DNA of 34,331 nt from contig CAYJPG010000018.1 of assembly GCA_964371995.1 (NCBI GenBank), forward strand, positions 1 through 34,331, read 5' to 3'. Positions 24,383-32,516 of the stretch are shown piece after piece. The translations under genes were made by a program, and so were the position numbers. Below the pieces are notes generated by a model, which was not told the DNA's origin, searched no databases, and worked only from the letters and a program-made list of their open reading frames with translations. This DNA is from SHZI01 sp964371995. Lineage in GTDB: Bacteria; Pseudomonadota; Gammaproteobacteria; Steroidobacterales; GCA-2729495. Numbering within the stretch: position 1 is the stretch's first letter; the number at the start of each line of letters is the position of its first letter.

Positions 24383-26651
24383 AGTGCCCCTGGATGAAAT
24401 CCACACCGATGGTACGCAGCGCTTCGAAATCTGCCTGCGCTTCAACCTGCTCTGCGATCACGCGGAAGCCGAGAATGCGTGACATGCCCGTGATGGCGCT
24501 GACGACCTGATGATTCAGCGTATCGGGCTTGAGGTCGTGCGTATAGCTGCCGTCGATTTTCAGGTAATCGATGGACAGGTCCCGCAGGGTGGTAAACGAA
24601 CCAAAGCCGCTGCCGAAGTCATCCAGGCCAAACTGACAGCCCATGCCATGCAGCACACCGATGAAACGCCGCGCCTGGTCGAAGCGGTCCATCACTGCCG
24701 TCTCACCGATCTCGAAGCAGATGCGATTTGGAGCGATCTGGCTATGATCAAGGCACTCGACGACAAACTCGAGAAAACCCTCGTCGGCAAGTGACTGACC
24801 CGAGAGATTGATACTGCAGCTGCGGTCATCGGGTAGCCGGATGGCACCGTGTGCAAGGGCCGCCAGTGTCGCCTGCACCACCCAGCGATCGATGCCCGGC
24901 ATGAGTTGATACCGTTCTGCCGCCGGAATGAACTGCCGGGGCAGCACCAGCTTGCCATCCTCGTCGGTCATGCGCAGCAGCACCTCGAAAGCCGGGCCCC
25001 CGCGGGCCCGGCCCGTCGTCGCGATCACGGGGGGGGGATGGGGTTGAAAGCGGGTCTCACGCAAAGCGGCCTGCAGTTGCTGCAGCCAGTGGATATCTCC
25101 GCGCTGCCGTGCCGAAACCTCATCCCGCGACGAGTACACATGGACACGGCCACGGCCCTGCTGTTTGGCCACATAGCAGGCCGAGTCAGCAGCGCTGAGC
25201 AGATCCTTGAGAGAACCGGTCTCGCGCGCCACCTCAACCAGTCCGATACTGATTCCAACAGTGAAAATCCGGTCCTGCCAGACGAAGCGGTAGTCCCGGA
25301 CCGCGTTGCACACGTCGTCAGCGATCTGGCGAGCCTTGTCCAGCGGGCAGCGCAGCAGCAGCATGCCGAACTCGTCGCCGCCAAGGCGCGCCACGAGATC
25401 GGAGTCACGGACCTTGTCACGGATCAGCTTGGCAATCTCGCGCAGCATGTTGTCGCCAGCCAGATGGCCACAGGTGTCGTTGACCGCCTTGAAGCGGTCG
25501 AGATCCATATAGCAGAGCACGGAGTGTGCGGCGTCCTCGCGCCCGGACTCGATGGCCTCCTGGACACGTCGCTCGAATTCGCTGCGGTTGGCCAGACCGG
25601 TGAGGGCGTCATGAGCGGCCTGGTAGGAGATGCGGCGGGTCAGGCCGCGCATCTCGGTTACGTCGTGCATGATCACCACCGCACCGGCAACAGTATCGTT
25701 GGCACCGATGATCGGCGAGGCGGTGAGCTCGACTGAAAGCTCGCGGCCATCGTCAACCGTGAGCATCAGCGCGCGGCGGCCCAGGCTGACCTGGCGCCGC
25801 TCCGCCAGACAACGCGAGACCGGATCGCCAAGATCCTTGCGGTCCGACTCGTCGACCAGCTTCAGGAGATCGGTCATGCGCTTGCCGACTGCGAGCTCGC
25901 GGCTGACCCCGATCAGCTTCTCGGCCGCACCATTCAGGTAGTCGATCATGCCCTGCGTATCGGTAGTGACTACGCCTTCGCCGATCGATTCCAGAGTGAT
26001 CTGCGCCTGCTGCTTGCCACGACCCAGATTCGCTTCAATGCTCTTCCGGTAACTGATATCGCGAGCAATGGTCAGGATGGCTTTTTGTCCGCGATAGTCG
26101 ATCATCGAACCGGCTGCCTCGACCCACATGCCGCCTGCATCACCCGAGATGAGCTGAATCTCCAGGCGATCCGGCACTGGCTCGCCAGCCAGCCGACCGC
26201 TGAGATTCTTGCGGGTCACGGCCCGATAGGCCGGCCGCACCAGGTCCGTCACTGGCCGACCAACGAGTTGCTCGGGCGTCAGCCCGATCAGCCCGGCAGC
26301 AACGTTATTGGCAAAGATCACGCGATCACGATGCACGAGAACGACCTCGGGCATCGTATTGGCCAGATCCTGGAACAGCGCCTCGCGCTGGCGCATCTGC
26401 CGGTCCTTGGCATTCAGCGTATCGAACAGGCGGTTGATGTTGTCGCCAAGCGCAGAAAAGCCTGCCGGGGCCGATGCCGGCTGAGTCACCCGTTTGCCAA
26501 AGGCAGACGCCTCTGCAGCATCGAGGATCTCCTGATTGAGGGCCTCGACACTGCGGGTATAGGCACTGCGTGAGCGCCAGAGGTGCAGGCAGGTGCCAAC
26601 AAGCCCGAAGCAGATCACGGCGAGTGCCAGGATTAACCACGTCTCGGTCAT
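24327..26651 (-). CDS. PAS-PAS-GGDEF-EAL cyclic-di-GMP protein
   Basis: 774 residues from ATG 26651. One N-terminal membrane helix (about 5-24) is followed by a short linker, PAS domains near 88-205 and 212-335, a GGDEF domain (about 340-505) and an EAL domain (about 525-765). The GGDEF half looks active: MDLDRFKAVND, an RxxD inhibitory site (Arg415, Asp418) and GGDEF at 424-428. The EAL half has FEVLLR (Glu556; EVL instead of EAL), INLSGQ, FEIGET, LDDFGSGFGSF (Asp677, Asp678), YLKID (Lys698) and AEQVE (Glu734), so hydrolysis is plausible. The usual Q-L-Y-x-Q-P strand before it reads QPHPPP. In-frame ATG 26699 is an alternative start; neither start has a good ribosome-binding site. It is probably a membrane sensor that makes or degrades c-di-GMP. 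It diverges from the pcm-tolC unit. Confidence 0.93.
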   Translation of the reverse strand: MTETWLILALAVICFGLVGTCLHLWRSRSAYTRSVEALNQEILDAAEASAFGKRVTQPASAPAGFSALGDNINRLFDTLNAKDRQMRQREALFQDLANTMPEVVLVHRDRVIFANNVAAGLIGLTPEQLVGRPVTDLVRPAYRAVTRKNLSGRLAGEPVPDRLEIQLISGDAGGMWVEAAGSMIDYRGQKAILTIARDISYRKSIEANLGRGKQQAQITLESIGEGVVTTDTQGMIDYLNGAAEKLIGVSRELAVGKRMTDLLKLVDESDRKDLGDPVSRCLAERRQVSLGRRALMLTVDDGRELSVELTASPIIGANDTVAGAVVIMHDVTEMRGLTRRISYQAAHDALTGLANRSEFERRVQEAIESGREDAAHSVLCYMDLDRFKAVNDTCGHLAGDNMLREIAKLIRDKVRDSDLVARLGGDEFGMLLLRCPLDKARQIADDVCNAVRDYRFVWQDRIFTVGISIGLVEVARETGSLKDLLSAADSACYVAKQQGRGRVHVYSSRDEVSARQRGDIHWLQQLQAALRETRFQPHPPPVIATTGRARGGPAFEVLLRMTDEDGKLVLPRQFIPAAERYQLMPGIDRWVVQATLAALAHGAIRLPDDRSCSINLSGQSLADEGFLEFVVECLDHSQIAPNRICFEIGETAVMDRFDQARRFIGVLHGMGCQFGLDDFGSGFGSFTTLRDLSIDYLKIDGSYTHDLKPDTLNHQVVSAITGMSRILGFRVIAEQVEAQADFEALRTIGVDFIQGHFIDRPHRLGETNGEMAIH
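24991..25012. repeat. Perfect 9-bp GC palindrome inside the EAL coding region
   Basis: GCCGGGCCC (24991-24999) and GGGCCCGGC (25004-25012) are exact inverted copies with a four-base loop. The palindrome lies in codons for the segment just before FEVLLR of the EAL domain, 17 bases from a nine-G run. It is compatible with a strong secondary structure that hinders sequencing, or with chance in GC-rich coding sequence. Confidence 0.8.
25029..25043. repeat. G-rich homopolymer tract (nine Gs, AT, four Gs)
   Basis: A run of nine Gs (25029-25037), then AT and four more Gs (25040-25043). On the coding strand it specifies P-H-P-P-P where EAL domains normally have a hydrophobic strand ending in Gln-Pro. 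The frame is kept. See the finding on this region. Confidence 0.85.
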
Positions 26652-26786
26652 CTGGGCATTGCTACCGGGAAGGTCAGCCGGGCCCTGCCCTCCTCTCATC
26701 GTTAATTGCGTCCGTTTCTCTGGCGGCAGAAATACGGCGCGAACCGGCCTCGCGGATGGGAGAGAGCATAGCTGATGGGTCTACCG

Positions 26787-26821
26787 CCGAGTCCGGGGGT
26801 TCACCATAATCCGGCACTCGG
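26787..26821. promoter_or_regulatory. Dyad overlapping a candidate pcm-tolC promoter
   Basis: Arms CCGAGT-CCGG (26787-26796) and CCGG-c-ACTCGG (26811-26821) are inverted copies interrupted by a single unpaired C, around a 14-base centre. The dyad covers the -35 of the candidate promoter at 26800-26829 and lies between two divergent genes, a typical operator position. No regulator family is recognised. Confidence 0.35.
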
Positions 26822-26829
26822 GCGATAAT
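26800..26829 (+). promoter_or_regulatory. Candidate promoter of pcm-tolC
   Basis: TTCACC (26800-26805, 4 of 6 consensus) and GATAAT (26824-26829, 5 of 6) are separated by 18 bases, predicting a start near 26836 and a leader of about 57 bases to the pcm-like gene. Confidence 0.4.
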
Positions 26830-26892
26830 GGTCAGGTAGCCCGTCCTGAACTTGTCTGCAATCAGCAAACTCCTTAACCTGAGCCGCTCCGC

Positions 26893-27549
26893 ATGAACAC
26901 CCATATCGAATTTGCACGCACCCAGATGGTCAACCAGCAGGTGCGGACCTGGGATGTGCTTGATCCGGCAATTCTGGCTGTGCTGGGTACCGTTCCCCGC
27001 GAGCAGTTTGTGCCGCCCCGCTACCGTGCCCTCGCCTTTGCCGATACCTGTATACCTCTGGCGGGCGGGCAGACCATGCTGACCCCGAAGCTGGAGGGGC
27101 GCCTGTTGCAGGCATTGTCTCCGGCTCCCGCCGAACGGATGCTCGAGGTCGGTACGGGCAGCGGATTCATGACCGCCTGTCTGGCAGCGCTGGGCGGCAC
27201 CGTGACCAGCCTGGAAATCATCGCGGAACTGGCCAGCGCAGCAGCAAAGAAGCTCGCAGCCTTGGGTTTTCGCGGTGCCGAGGTCCACAATAGGGATGTC
27301 TTCGACTTCGTACCGGATAGCCGATTCGACCTTATTGCCGTAACCGGCTCGCTGCCGGTTTACGATCGTCGTTTTGCGGACTGGCTTGCCCTCGATGGCC
27401 GCCTGTTCGTGGTTACCGGTAGCGCACCGCAGATGGAGGCCCGACTGGTGCGCCGGCTCGGCGAAAACGAGTGGTCCACGGAATTTCTGCTGGAGACCGT
27501 CGTGCCGCCGCTGACGAATGCGCCGGAACACCAGGCTTTTACTTTCTGA
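26893..27549 (+). CDS. Protein-L-isoaspartate methyltransferase-like protein
   Basis: 218 residues of the PCMT fold: N-terminal helices NTHIEFARTQMVNQQVRTW, VPREQFVPPRYRALAFADTCIPL, the SAM-binding glycine loop LEVGTGSGFMTACLA (84-98), LEIIAEL (acidic end of strand 2) and FDLIAVTGSLP (motif post-I). True PCMT enzymes carry a GQTIS motif whose Ser and Thr take part in catalysis. Here the aligned stretch is GGQTMLTPKLEG (58-69), with Leu in place of the Ser. Family knowledge: PCMT-like genes directly before tolC are common in proteobacteria, and repair activity is not established for them. The start ATG 26893 has no strong Shine-Dalgarno. tolC follows after 42 bases, so they are probably one operon. 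An alternative role as another SAM-dependent methyltransferase is possible. Confidence 0.88.
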   Translation: MNTHIEFARTQMVNQQVRTWDVLDPAILAVLGTVPREQFVPPRYRALAFADTCIPLAGGQTMLTPKLEGRLLQALSPAPAERMLEVGTGSGFMTACLAALGGTVTSLEIIAELASAAAKKLAALGFRGAEVHNRDVFDFVPDSRFDLIAVTGSLPVYDRRFADWLALDGRLFVVTGSAPQMEARLVRRLGENEWSTEFLLETVVPPLTNAPEHQAFTF

Positions 27550-27591
27550 GCAGCTACCAGCCGCTCCCGGAACAAGAACAGGAATACAGAC

Positions 27592-28944
27592 ATGAGAATT
27601 TTTCGCCCGCTTCTGCCCGTCGCCCTGCTCTTGGCACAGGCAGCCCATGCTGATTCGCTGCTGCAGGTCTACGAAAAGGCACTGCAGAGCGATCCACAGG
27701 TGCGGGAAGCCGAAGCCAACCACCTGGCTGTTCTGGAAGGCAAGCCCATTGCACGGGGCGCCCTGTTGCCGCAGGTGAGTGGCCGGATGACGCTTGCCAA
27801 CAATGCCGCCAACGGCACCACCAGCACCTTCTTCGGTGGCCAGCAATTAACCCGGGTAGTCGACTCGCGCGACAATGATGCCAAGAACTGGGTACTGGAA
27901 CTGCGCCAGAGCGTATTTCGCTGGGATCAATGGGTAACGCTCTCGCAGGCCGGCAAGCAAGCGGCCCAGGCAGATGCGGACTACCAGGCCGCGCAGCAGG
28001 ATCTTATCGTTCGCGTAGCCACGACTTACTTCCTGGTACTGGCTGCAGAAGACTCCCTGACCTCCGAACAGGCCGCCAAGGAATCCATCGGCCGCCAGCT
28101 GGAACAGGCACAGAAGCGCTTCGAGGTCGGACTCATTGCGATTACGGATGTACAGGAAGCCCAGGCGGCATATGACCAGGCGGTTGCATCAGAAATCCTC
28201 GCCAAGCGTAGCCTGGCCAATAATTGGGAAGCGCTGCGCACGATCATCGACGAGATCCCGCCTGCGCTGGCCAAGCCCGCTGCAGACATCCCGCTGGTCT
28301 CGCCTGATCCCAACGACGTCGAAGCCTGGGTCAACACGGCCTTGCAACAGAATCGCAGCGTTATATCCAGCCAGATCGGTACCCGGATCGCCAAGGACGA
28401 TGTCAGCCTGGCACGTACCGGACACTACCCAACCGTCGATCTGGTACTCAGCAGAAACAATACGGACAACACAGGTTTCGCGCGCTCGCCAGATCGAAAC
28501 CCCACGGCCACGGATCTGGAGTCAGACAGCATCTCGCTGCAGATGGCGCTGCCCATCTTCAGCGGCGGCCAGACTTCGGCCCGGGTACAGCAGGCCGTGT
28601 ACCGCCACCGGGCATCGCGGGAGCGCCTCGAACGCACCCAACGCGACACCGAACAGCAGACGCGGGACGCCTACCTCGGCGTAATCTCGGATATTTCCCG
28701 GGTAGCGGCGCTGAAGCAGGCGCTGGAATCGAGCCGTACCGCACTCAAGGCCAGCGAGGCTGGCTACGAAGTCGGTACCCGCACTGTCGTCGATGTACTC
28801 GATGCCAAACGCCAGACCTATGTTGCGGAAGCGCAGTACCTCCGCAGCCGCTACGACTACCTGATCAACGGCTTGCGTCTCAAGCAAGCGGCGGGCACGC
28901 TGGTGGTCGACGATCTGGCCGAGGTCGATACGCTGCTGAAGTAG
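27592..28944 (+). CDS. tolC: TolC-family outer-membrane efflux protein
   Basis: 450 residues. The signal peptide MRIFRPLLPVALLLAQAAHA is likely cleaved before DSLLQVYEKAL, a classic TolC mature start. The protein shows the two internally repeated outer-membrane efflux domains: long helical heptad segments (DADYQAAQQDLIVRVATTYFLVLAAEDSL; LEQAQKRFEVGLIAITDVQEAQAAYDQA) and their second-half counterparts (TQRDTEQQTRDAYLGVISDI; LKASEAGYEVGTRTVVDVLDAKRQTY), plus beta segments such as GHYPTVDLVLSRN and SISLQMALPIFSGG. It forms the trimeric channel that completes tripartite drug pumps or type I secretion. No pump or membrane-fusion gene is adjacent in this window, so it may serve several partners. 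AGGA lies about nine bases before the ATG. It converges on waaA with 20 bases between stops and no clear terminator. Confidence 0.95.
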   Translation: MRIFRPLLPVALLLAQAAHADSLLQVYEKALQSDPQVREAEANHLAVLEGKPIARGALLPQVSGRMTLANNAANGTTSTFFGGQQLTRVVDSRDNDAKNWVLELRQSVFRWDQWVTLSQAGKQAAQADADYQAAQQDLIVRVATTYFLVLAAEDSLTSEQAAKESIGRQLEQAQKRFEVGLIAITDVQEAQAAYDQAVASEILAKRSLANNWEALRTIIDEIPPALAKPAADIPLVSPDPNDVEAWVNTALQQNRSVISSQIGTRIAKDDVSLARTGHYPTVDLVLSRNNTDNTGFARSPDRNPTATDLESDSISLQMALPIFSGGQTSARVQQAVYRHRASRERLERTQRDTEQQTRDAYLGVISDISRVAALKQALESSRTALKASEAGYEVGTRTVVDVLDAKRQTYVAEAQYLRSRYDYLINGLRLKQAAGTLVVDDLAEVDTLLK

Positions 28945-28964
28945 TGCGGGGGTCGCTATCCGCC

Positions 28965-30257
28965 TCAATCCGGATTCGGCGGAATCAGCGGATCGATGAG
29001 TCCCAGCAGGCGCTCCAGCGCTCCGCAATTCTCTGCGATGGCAGCCTGGCCGGCTGCGCCGCGCTGCCGACGCTCTGCCGGATCCGCGAACAGCCGGCAG
29101 ACCTCTGCAGCGATGCCGTCCGCATCCGAAACCACGCTCGCCGCCCCGCAGGACACGAGCAGCGCACAGATATCAGCGGCGTTTTCATTATGCGGACCGG
29201 TAATGACCGGTATGCCGAGTGAGACTGGCTCGAGCAGGTTGTGTCCGCCAACACCGGTCAGACTGCCACCGACAAAAGCGACATCTGCAGCCGCGTAGAA
29301 GGTCGTCAGCTCGCCCATCGTATCGCCAAGAAATACCGTTGTGCGCTGATCTGCAACTGCGGCACTGCTGCGCGTGACATGATCCAGCCCACAGCTGTCG
29401 ATGAGGGCCGCTACCTCGGAAAATCGCTCAGGGTGACGGGGTACGAGCAGGAGCAGGGCTTGCGGATGCTGCTGCCGGATCAGCACATGCGCAGCAAGCA
29501 GCACTGATTCCTCACCGTCGTGCGTACTGGCCGCCACCCAGACTGGCCGGTCACGCGCCTGCATCGCGCGCAGCGCACGCCCGGCATGCAAAACCTCAGG
29601 CGGCAACTCGAAGTCGAATTTGATGTTGCCGGTAACATGCGTACGCGCCGGATTTGCGCCCAGCGAACGAAATCGCCCGGCATCAGCCGGTGTCTGTGCA
29701 GCGATGACGATGCCATTGGCCAGCGTATCGCGAAACAGGGGTATCAGCCGGCGATAGCGCCCGAGTGAGCGCGTGGATATCCGGGCGCTGGCCAGAACCA
29801 GCGGCACACGCCTCTGACCACACTCATGATAAAGGTTGGGCCAGAGTTCCGTCTCCATGATGATGGCGAGCGAAGGCCGCGCCCAGTCAAAGAACCGCCG
29901 AACCGCGGCGGCGAGATCGTAGGGCACATAGCTGTGCACGACTGTATCGCCGAACAGCAGCCGGACGCGCTCGCTGCCGGTCGGGGTCATCGTAGTCATC
30001 ACAAGCGGCAGGCCGGGATAGCGCTTCAGCAGGGCGCGCACCAGTGGCGCAGCCGCCTGAACCTCGCCCACCGATACCGCATGCACCCAGATGGATGGCT
30101 TCCGCAGGCGTGCCATCCCGAAGCCGAAGCGCTCGGCGATTCTCTTTCGGTAGGCGGGCGCACTGATACTGCGCCAGTAAAGGTGCACCAGCAACAGCGG
30201 CACGAGCAGGTAGCTGAGCACGATATACGCGATCCGCAACCAGGAAGTTCTGCCCAT
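28965..30257 (-). CDS. waaA: 3-deoxy-D-manno-octulosonic acid (Kdo) transferase
   Basis: 430 residues from ATG 30257. A GT-B glycosyltransferase that adds Kdo from CMP-Kdo to lipid IVA, founding the LPS inner core on the cytoplasmic side of the inner membrane. A single N-terminal membrane anchor (about 8-28) is followed by WVHAVSVGEVQAA with the catalytic Glu65. Further signatures are TTMTPTGSERV, YVPYDLAAAVRRFF, IMETELWPN, GNIKFDFELPPEV, AASTHDGEE and LVPRHPERF, then GDTMGELTTFYAAADVAFVGGSL and GGHNLLEPVSLGIPVITGPH for the sugar-nucleotide. The frame extends 58 codons upstream into hldE, but the anchor start fits the family. It lies 34 bases after hldE. Mono- or bifunctionality cannot be decided here. 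Confidence 0.96.
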   Translation of the reverse strand: MGRTSWLRIAYIVLSYLLVPLLLVHLYWRSISAPAYRKRIAERFGFGMARLRKPSIWVHAVSVGEVQAAAPLVRALLKRYPGLPLVMTTMTPTGSERVRLLFGDTVVHSYVPYDLAAAVRRFFDWARPSLAIIMETELWPNLYHECGQRRVPLVLASARISTRSLGRYRRLIPLFRDTLANGIVIAAQTPADAGRFRSLGANPARTHVTGNIKFDFELPPEVLHAGRALRAMQARDRPVWVAASTHDGEESVLLAAHVLIRQQHPQALLLLVPRHPERFSEVAALIDSCGLDHVTRSSAAVADQRTTVFLGDTMGELTTFYAAADVAFVGGSLTGVGGHNLLEPVSLGIPVITGPHNENAADICALLVSCGAASVVSDADGIAAEVCRLFADPAERRQRGAAGQAAIAENCGALERLLGLIDPLIPPNPD

Positions 30258-30291
30258 CAGTGACCTGCTTCCCGGCTGCCGGATGGAAGCG

Positions 30292-31725
30292 CTATTGCTT
30301 TGCCAGCCGGTTGATAGCCTCGACGATCGTGCTGGTCGAGCGGCCCGGATGGAAACTGAGCACCTCGACGGTGCCTCCCCGTGCCAGTACGGCGCGCGCT
30401 CCGGCAATGTTCTCCGGACGGTAGTCTCCACCCTTCACGAGCACGTCCGGCAAGACTTCTGATACCAGCGCCTCAGGGGTGTCCTCGCTGAAGGGCACGA
30501 CCCAGTCAACTGCGGCAAGTCCGGCCAGCACGGCCATGCGATCCGCCAATGGGTTGATCGGGCGTCCCGAACCCTTCAGCCTCGTCACCGATGCATCGTC
30601 ATTTACGGCGACGAGCAGGCGATCACCGCGCCGCTTGGCTTCCTCCAGGTAGGCCACATGGCCTGCATGCAGGATATCGAAACAGCCGTTGGTCATGACC
30701 AGACGCTCGCCGCGCGAACGTGCCTCCGCAGCAATCTGCCGCGCCTCGCTGCGACTGAGCAGACCGCGACCGCCCTGACCGTGTTCGTGCAGGGAAAGCC
30801 TGAGTTCGGAGGGTGTAACCGAAGCCACGCCGATCTTGCCAACCACCAGTCCAGCCGCCAGATTGGCGAGTCCTGCTGCTTCGTAAAGGGTTTGCCCGGC
30901 GCCCAGTGCGGCTGCCAGTGTCGCAATGACCGTATCACCGGCACCTGTCACGTCGAACACCTGACGCGCCCGCGCCGGCAGAAACATGGCCTCCTCGCCT
31001 GCCGTGATCACCGCCATGCCCCGCTCACCGAGCGTGATCACCAGCGCCTCAATATCCAGCGCCTCACGCAAGGCGCTGCCACGCTCGGCAATATCGTCGT
31101 CGCTTTCCGTACGCCCGACCACCTCTTCAAATTCGCTCAGGTTCGGCGTAAGCAGGTTGGCACCACGATAGCGGGCGAAGTCGCTGCCTTTGGGGTCGAC
31201 GAGCACAGCAACCCGGCGTTGCCGACAAACGGTGATCAGCCGCTGAATGTCTGCCAGGGTGCCTTTCCCATAATCTGAAAAAACACAGATGCTGGTCTTT
31301 GGCAGGTACCGCTCAAGCATGCCCGGCAAGGTACTGACATCGCTCAGCGGGTAGGTGTCCTCGGTATCGAGACGGATCAGCTGCTGGTTGCGGCTCAGCA
31401 CGCGCAGCTTGGTAATTGTGGGCTGGGCCGCCGACTGGATGAATTCTGCTGTAACGCCGTTGTCTTTCAGCAGCCGCGCCAGGGTGGCGCCATTGGCATC
31501 GCGACCGACGATACCGGTGAGCGTGGTACGTACACCGAGGCTGGCAAGGTTGATGGCGACGTTCGCCGCACCGCCAGCGCGGGACTGGGACCGCGTCACC
31601 TGAACGACAGGGACCGGCGCCTCGGGTGATATCCGCGAGACAGGCCCGAACCAGTAGTCATCGAGCATGACGTCACCGACGACCAGGACGGTGACACGAC
31701 TGAAATCAGGAACGCTGAAGGTCAT
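30292..31725 (-). CDS. hldE: Bifunctional heptose-7-phosphate kinase / heptose-1-phosphate adenylyltransferase
   Basis: 477 residues, the standard two-domain HldE. The N-terminal PfkB/ribokinase domain (about 1-320) phosphorylates D-glycero-beta-D-manno-heptose 7-phosphate at C1: VLVVGDVMLDDYWFG, AGGAANVAINLASLG (50-64), and the anion-hole DVTGAGDTVIATLAA (258-272, base Asp264). The C-terminal cytidylyltransferase-fold domain (about 340-477) makes ADP-heptose: TNGCFDILHAGHVAYL (345-360, HxGH) with GDRLLVAVNDDASV, and LVKGGDYRPENI near the end. ADP-heptose is needed for LPS inner core. It starts 49 bases after the nrdJb stop, and a short A/T-containing gap may hold its own promoter. waaA follows on the same strand, giving an LPS-core pair. 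Confidence 0.97.
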   Translation of the reverse strand: MTFSVPDFSRVTVLVVGDVMLDDYWFGPVSRISPEAPVPVVQVTRSQSRAGGAANVAINLASLGVRTTLTGIVGRDANGATLARLLKDNGVTAEFIQSAAQPTITKLRVLSRNQQLIRLDTEDTYPLSDVSTLPGMLERYLPKTSICVFSDYGKGTLADIQRLITVCRQRRVAVLVDPKGSDFARYRGANLLTPNLSEFEEVVGRTESDDDIAERGSALREALDIEALVITLGERGMAVITAGEEAMFLPARARQVFDVTGAGDTVIATLAAALGAGQTLYEAAGLANLAAGLVVGKIGVASVTPSELRLSLHEHGQGGRGLLSRSEARQIAAEARSRGERLVMTNGCFDILHAGHVAYLEEAKRRGDRLLVAVNDDASVTRLKGSGRPINPLADRMAVLAGLAAVDWVVPFSEDTPEALVSEVLPDVLVKGGDYRPENIAGARAVLARGGTVEVLSFHPGRSTSTIVEAINRLAKQ

Positions 31726-31774
31726 CCGTAAGTAGTGGTGCCGCTTCTACCCTGCGGATGTTAGCACGCCGTAT

Positions 31775-32488
31775 TCAGCCGCATTTCGAGTCGCCACAGG
31801 CGAGGCAGGTCATGCAGCCGTCCATGAAAACCACGGCGACGGTACTGCAGCCTATGCAGATCTGTGCACCGGCCGGATATTCACTGCGGGCGAACGCATC
31901 CTGCTGACGATGCTGCTCTTCGTATTCGCGGCGCTTTTCCTCGACCAGCTTGCGCTTGTGCTCATCCATGGTGTCAGCGGGCAGCAGGCCGATGAAACGC
32001 AGATGCTTCTCGATGATGTGGCCGAGCTCGGCGATGATCGATGGCATGAACTTGCCGCCCGGCTGCCAGTAACCACCCCGGGGATCGAAGACTGCCTTGA
32101 GCTCATCCACCATGAATGTAACGTCGCCGCCCTTGCGGAATACTGCCGACATGAGCCGGGTCAGCGCGACGATCCACTGGTAATGATCGAGGTTCTTCGA
32201 GTTGATGAATATCTCGAAGGGGCGGCGCTGCTCATGCTCGGTACCCGGGTTGAGCACCAGGTCATTGATGGTCACATACATCGCATGATCGGAAACCGGG
32301 GTCTTCACCTTGTAGGTCGAGCCCTGCAGCATTTCCGGCCGCTCGAGTTTCTCGTGCATGCGCACGACATTGCCCTCGACCTGCAGGCGCTTGGCTGCAG
32401 ACCGCTCTGCCTTTTTGTCGGCAGCCTTGCCGTCATCGCCATCCACGCGATAGCCAACGATCTTCTTTTCAATCCTGATCTTCGCCAC
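31775..32488 (-). CDS. nrdJb: NrdJb, C-terminal subunit of split class II ribonucleotide reductase
   Basis: 237 residues corresponding to the C-terminal region of B12-dependent reductases (TSCPD-type domain): MYVTINDLVLNPGTEHEQRRPFEIFINSKN, IVALTRLMSAVFRKGGDVTFMVDELKAVFDP. The tail has a cysteine cluster CIGCSTVAVVFMDGCMTCLACGDSKCG, which in this family re-reduces the catalytic cysteines or binds metal. The start is GTG at 32488, with GGGAG a few bases upstream. It lies 28 bases after the stop of nrdJa on the same strand, so two chains replace the usual single NrdJ. A similar split is known in Pseudomonas aeruginosa (NrdJa/NrdJb). The start MAKIRIEKKIVGYRV looks natural rather than a frameshift remnant, and a ribosome-binding site supports a genuine gene. 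Confidence 0.9.
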   Translation of the reverse strand: MAKIRIEKKIVGYRVDGDDGKAADKKAERSAAKRLQVEGNVVRMHEKLERPEMLQGSTYKVKTPVSDHAMYVTINDLVLNPGTEHEQRRPFEIFINSKNLDHYQWIVALTRLMSAVFRKGGDVTFMVDELKAVFDPRGGYWQPGGKFMPSIIAELGHIIEKHLRFIGLLPADTMDEHKRKLVEEKRREYEEQHRQQDAFARSEYPAGAQICIGCSTVAVVFMDGCMTCLACGDSKCG

Positions 32489-32516
32489 GTCTCTCTCCCG
32501 CGGGCTTTGCCCTGCG

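Noticed and set aside
24991..25012. Palindrome as an intrinsic terminator or mobile-element end
   Set aside because: It lies inside an uninterrupted EAL coding region, has no T-tract and no flanking direct repeat.
26674..27846. 390-codon minus-strand frame across the pcm-like gene and its promoter
   Set aside because: It overlaps the conserved pcm-like gene and the start of tolC. Its composition is antisense-like and it shows no domain.
28945..28964. Terminator between convergent tolC and waaA
   Set aside because: The 20 bases between the stops have no stem with a T-tract on either strand.
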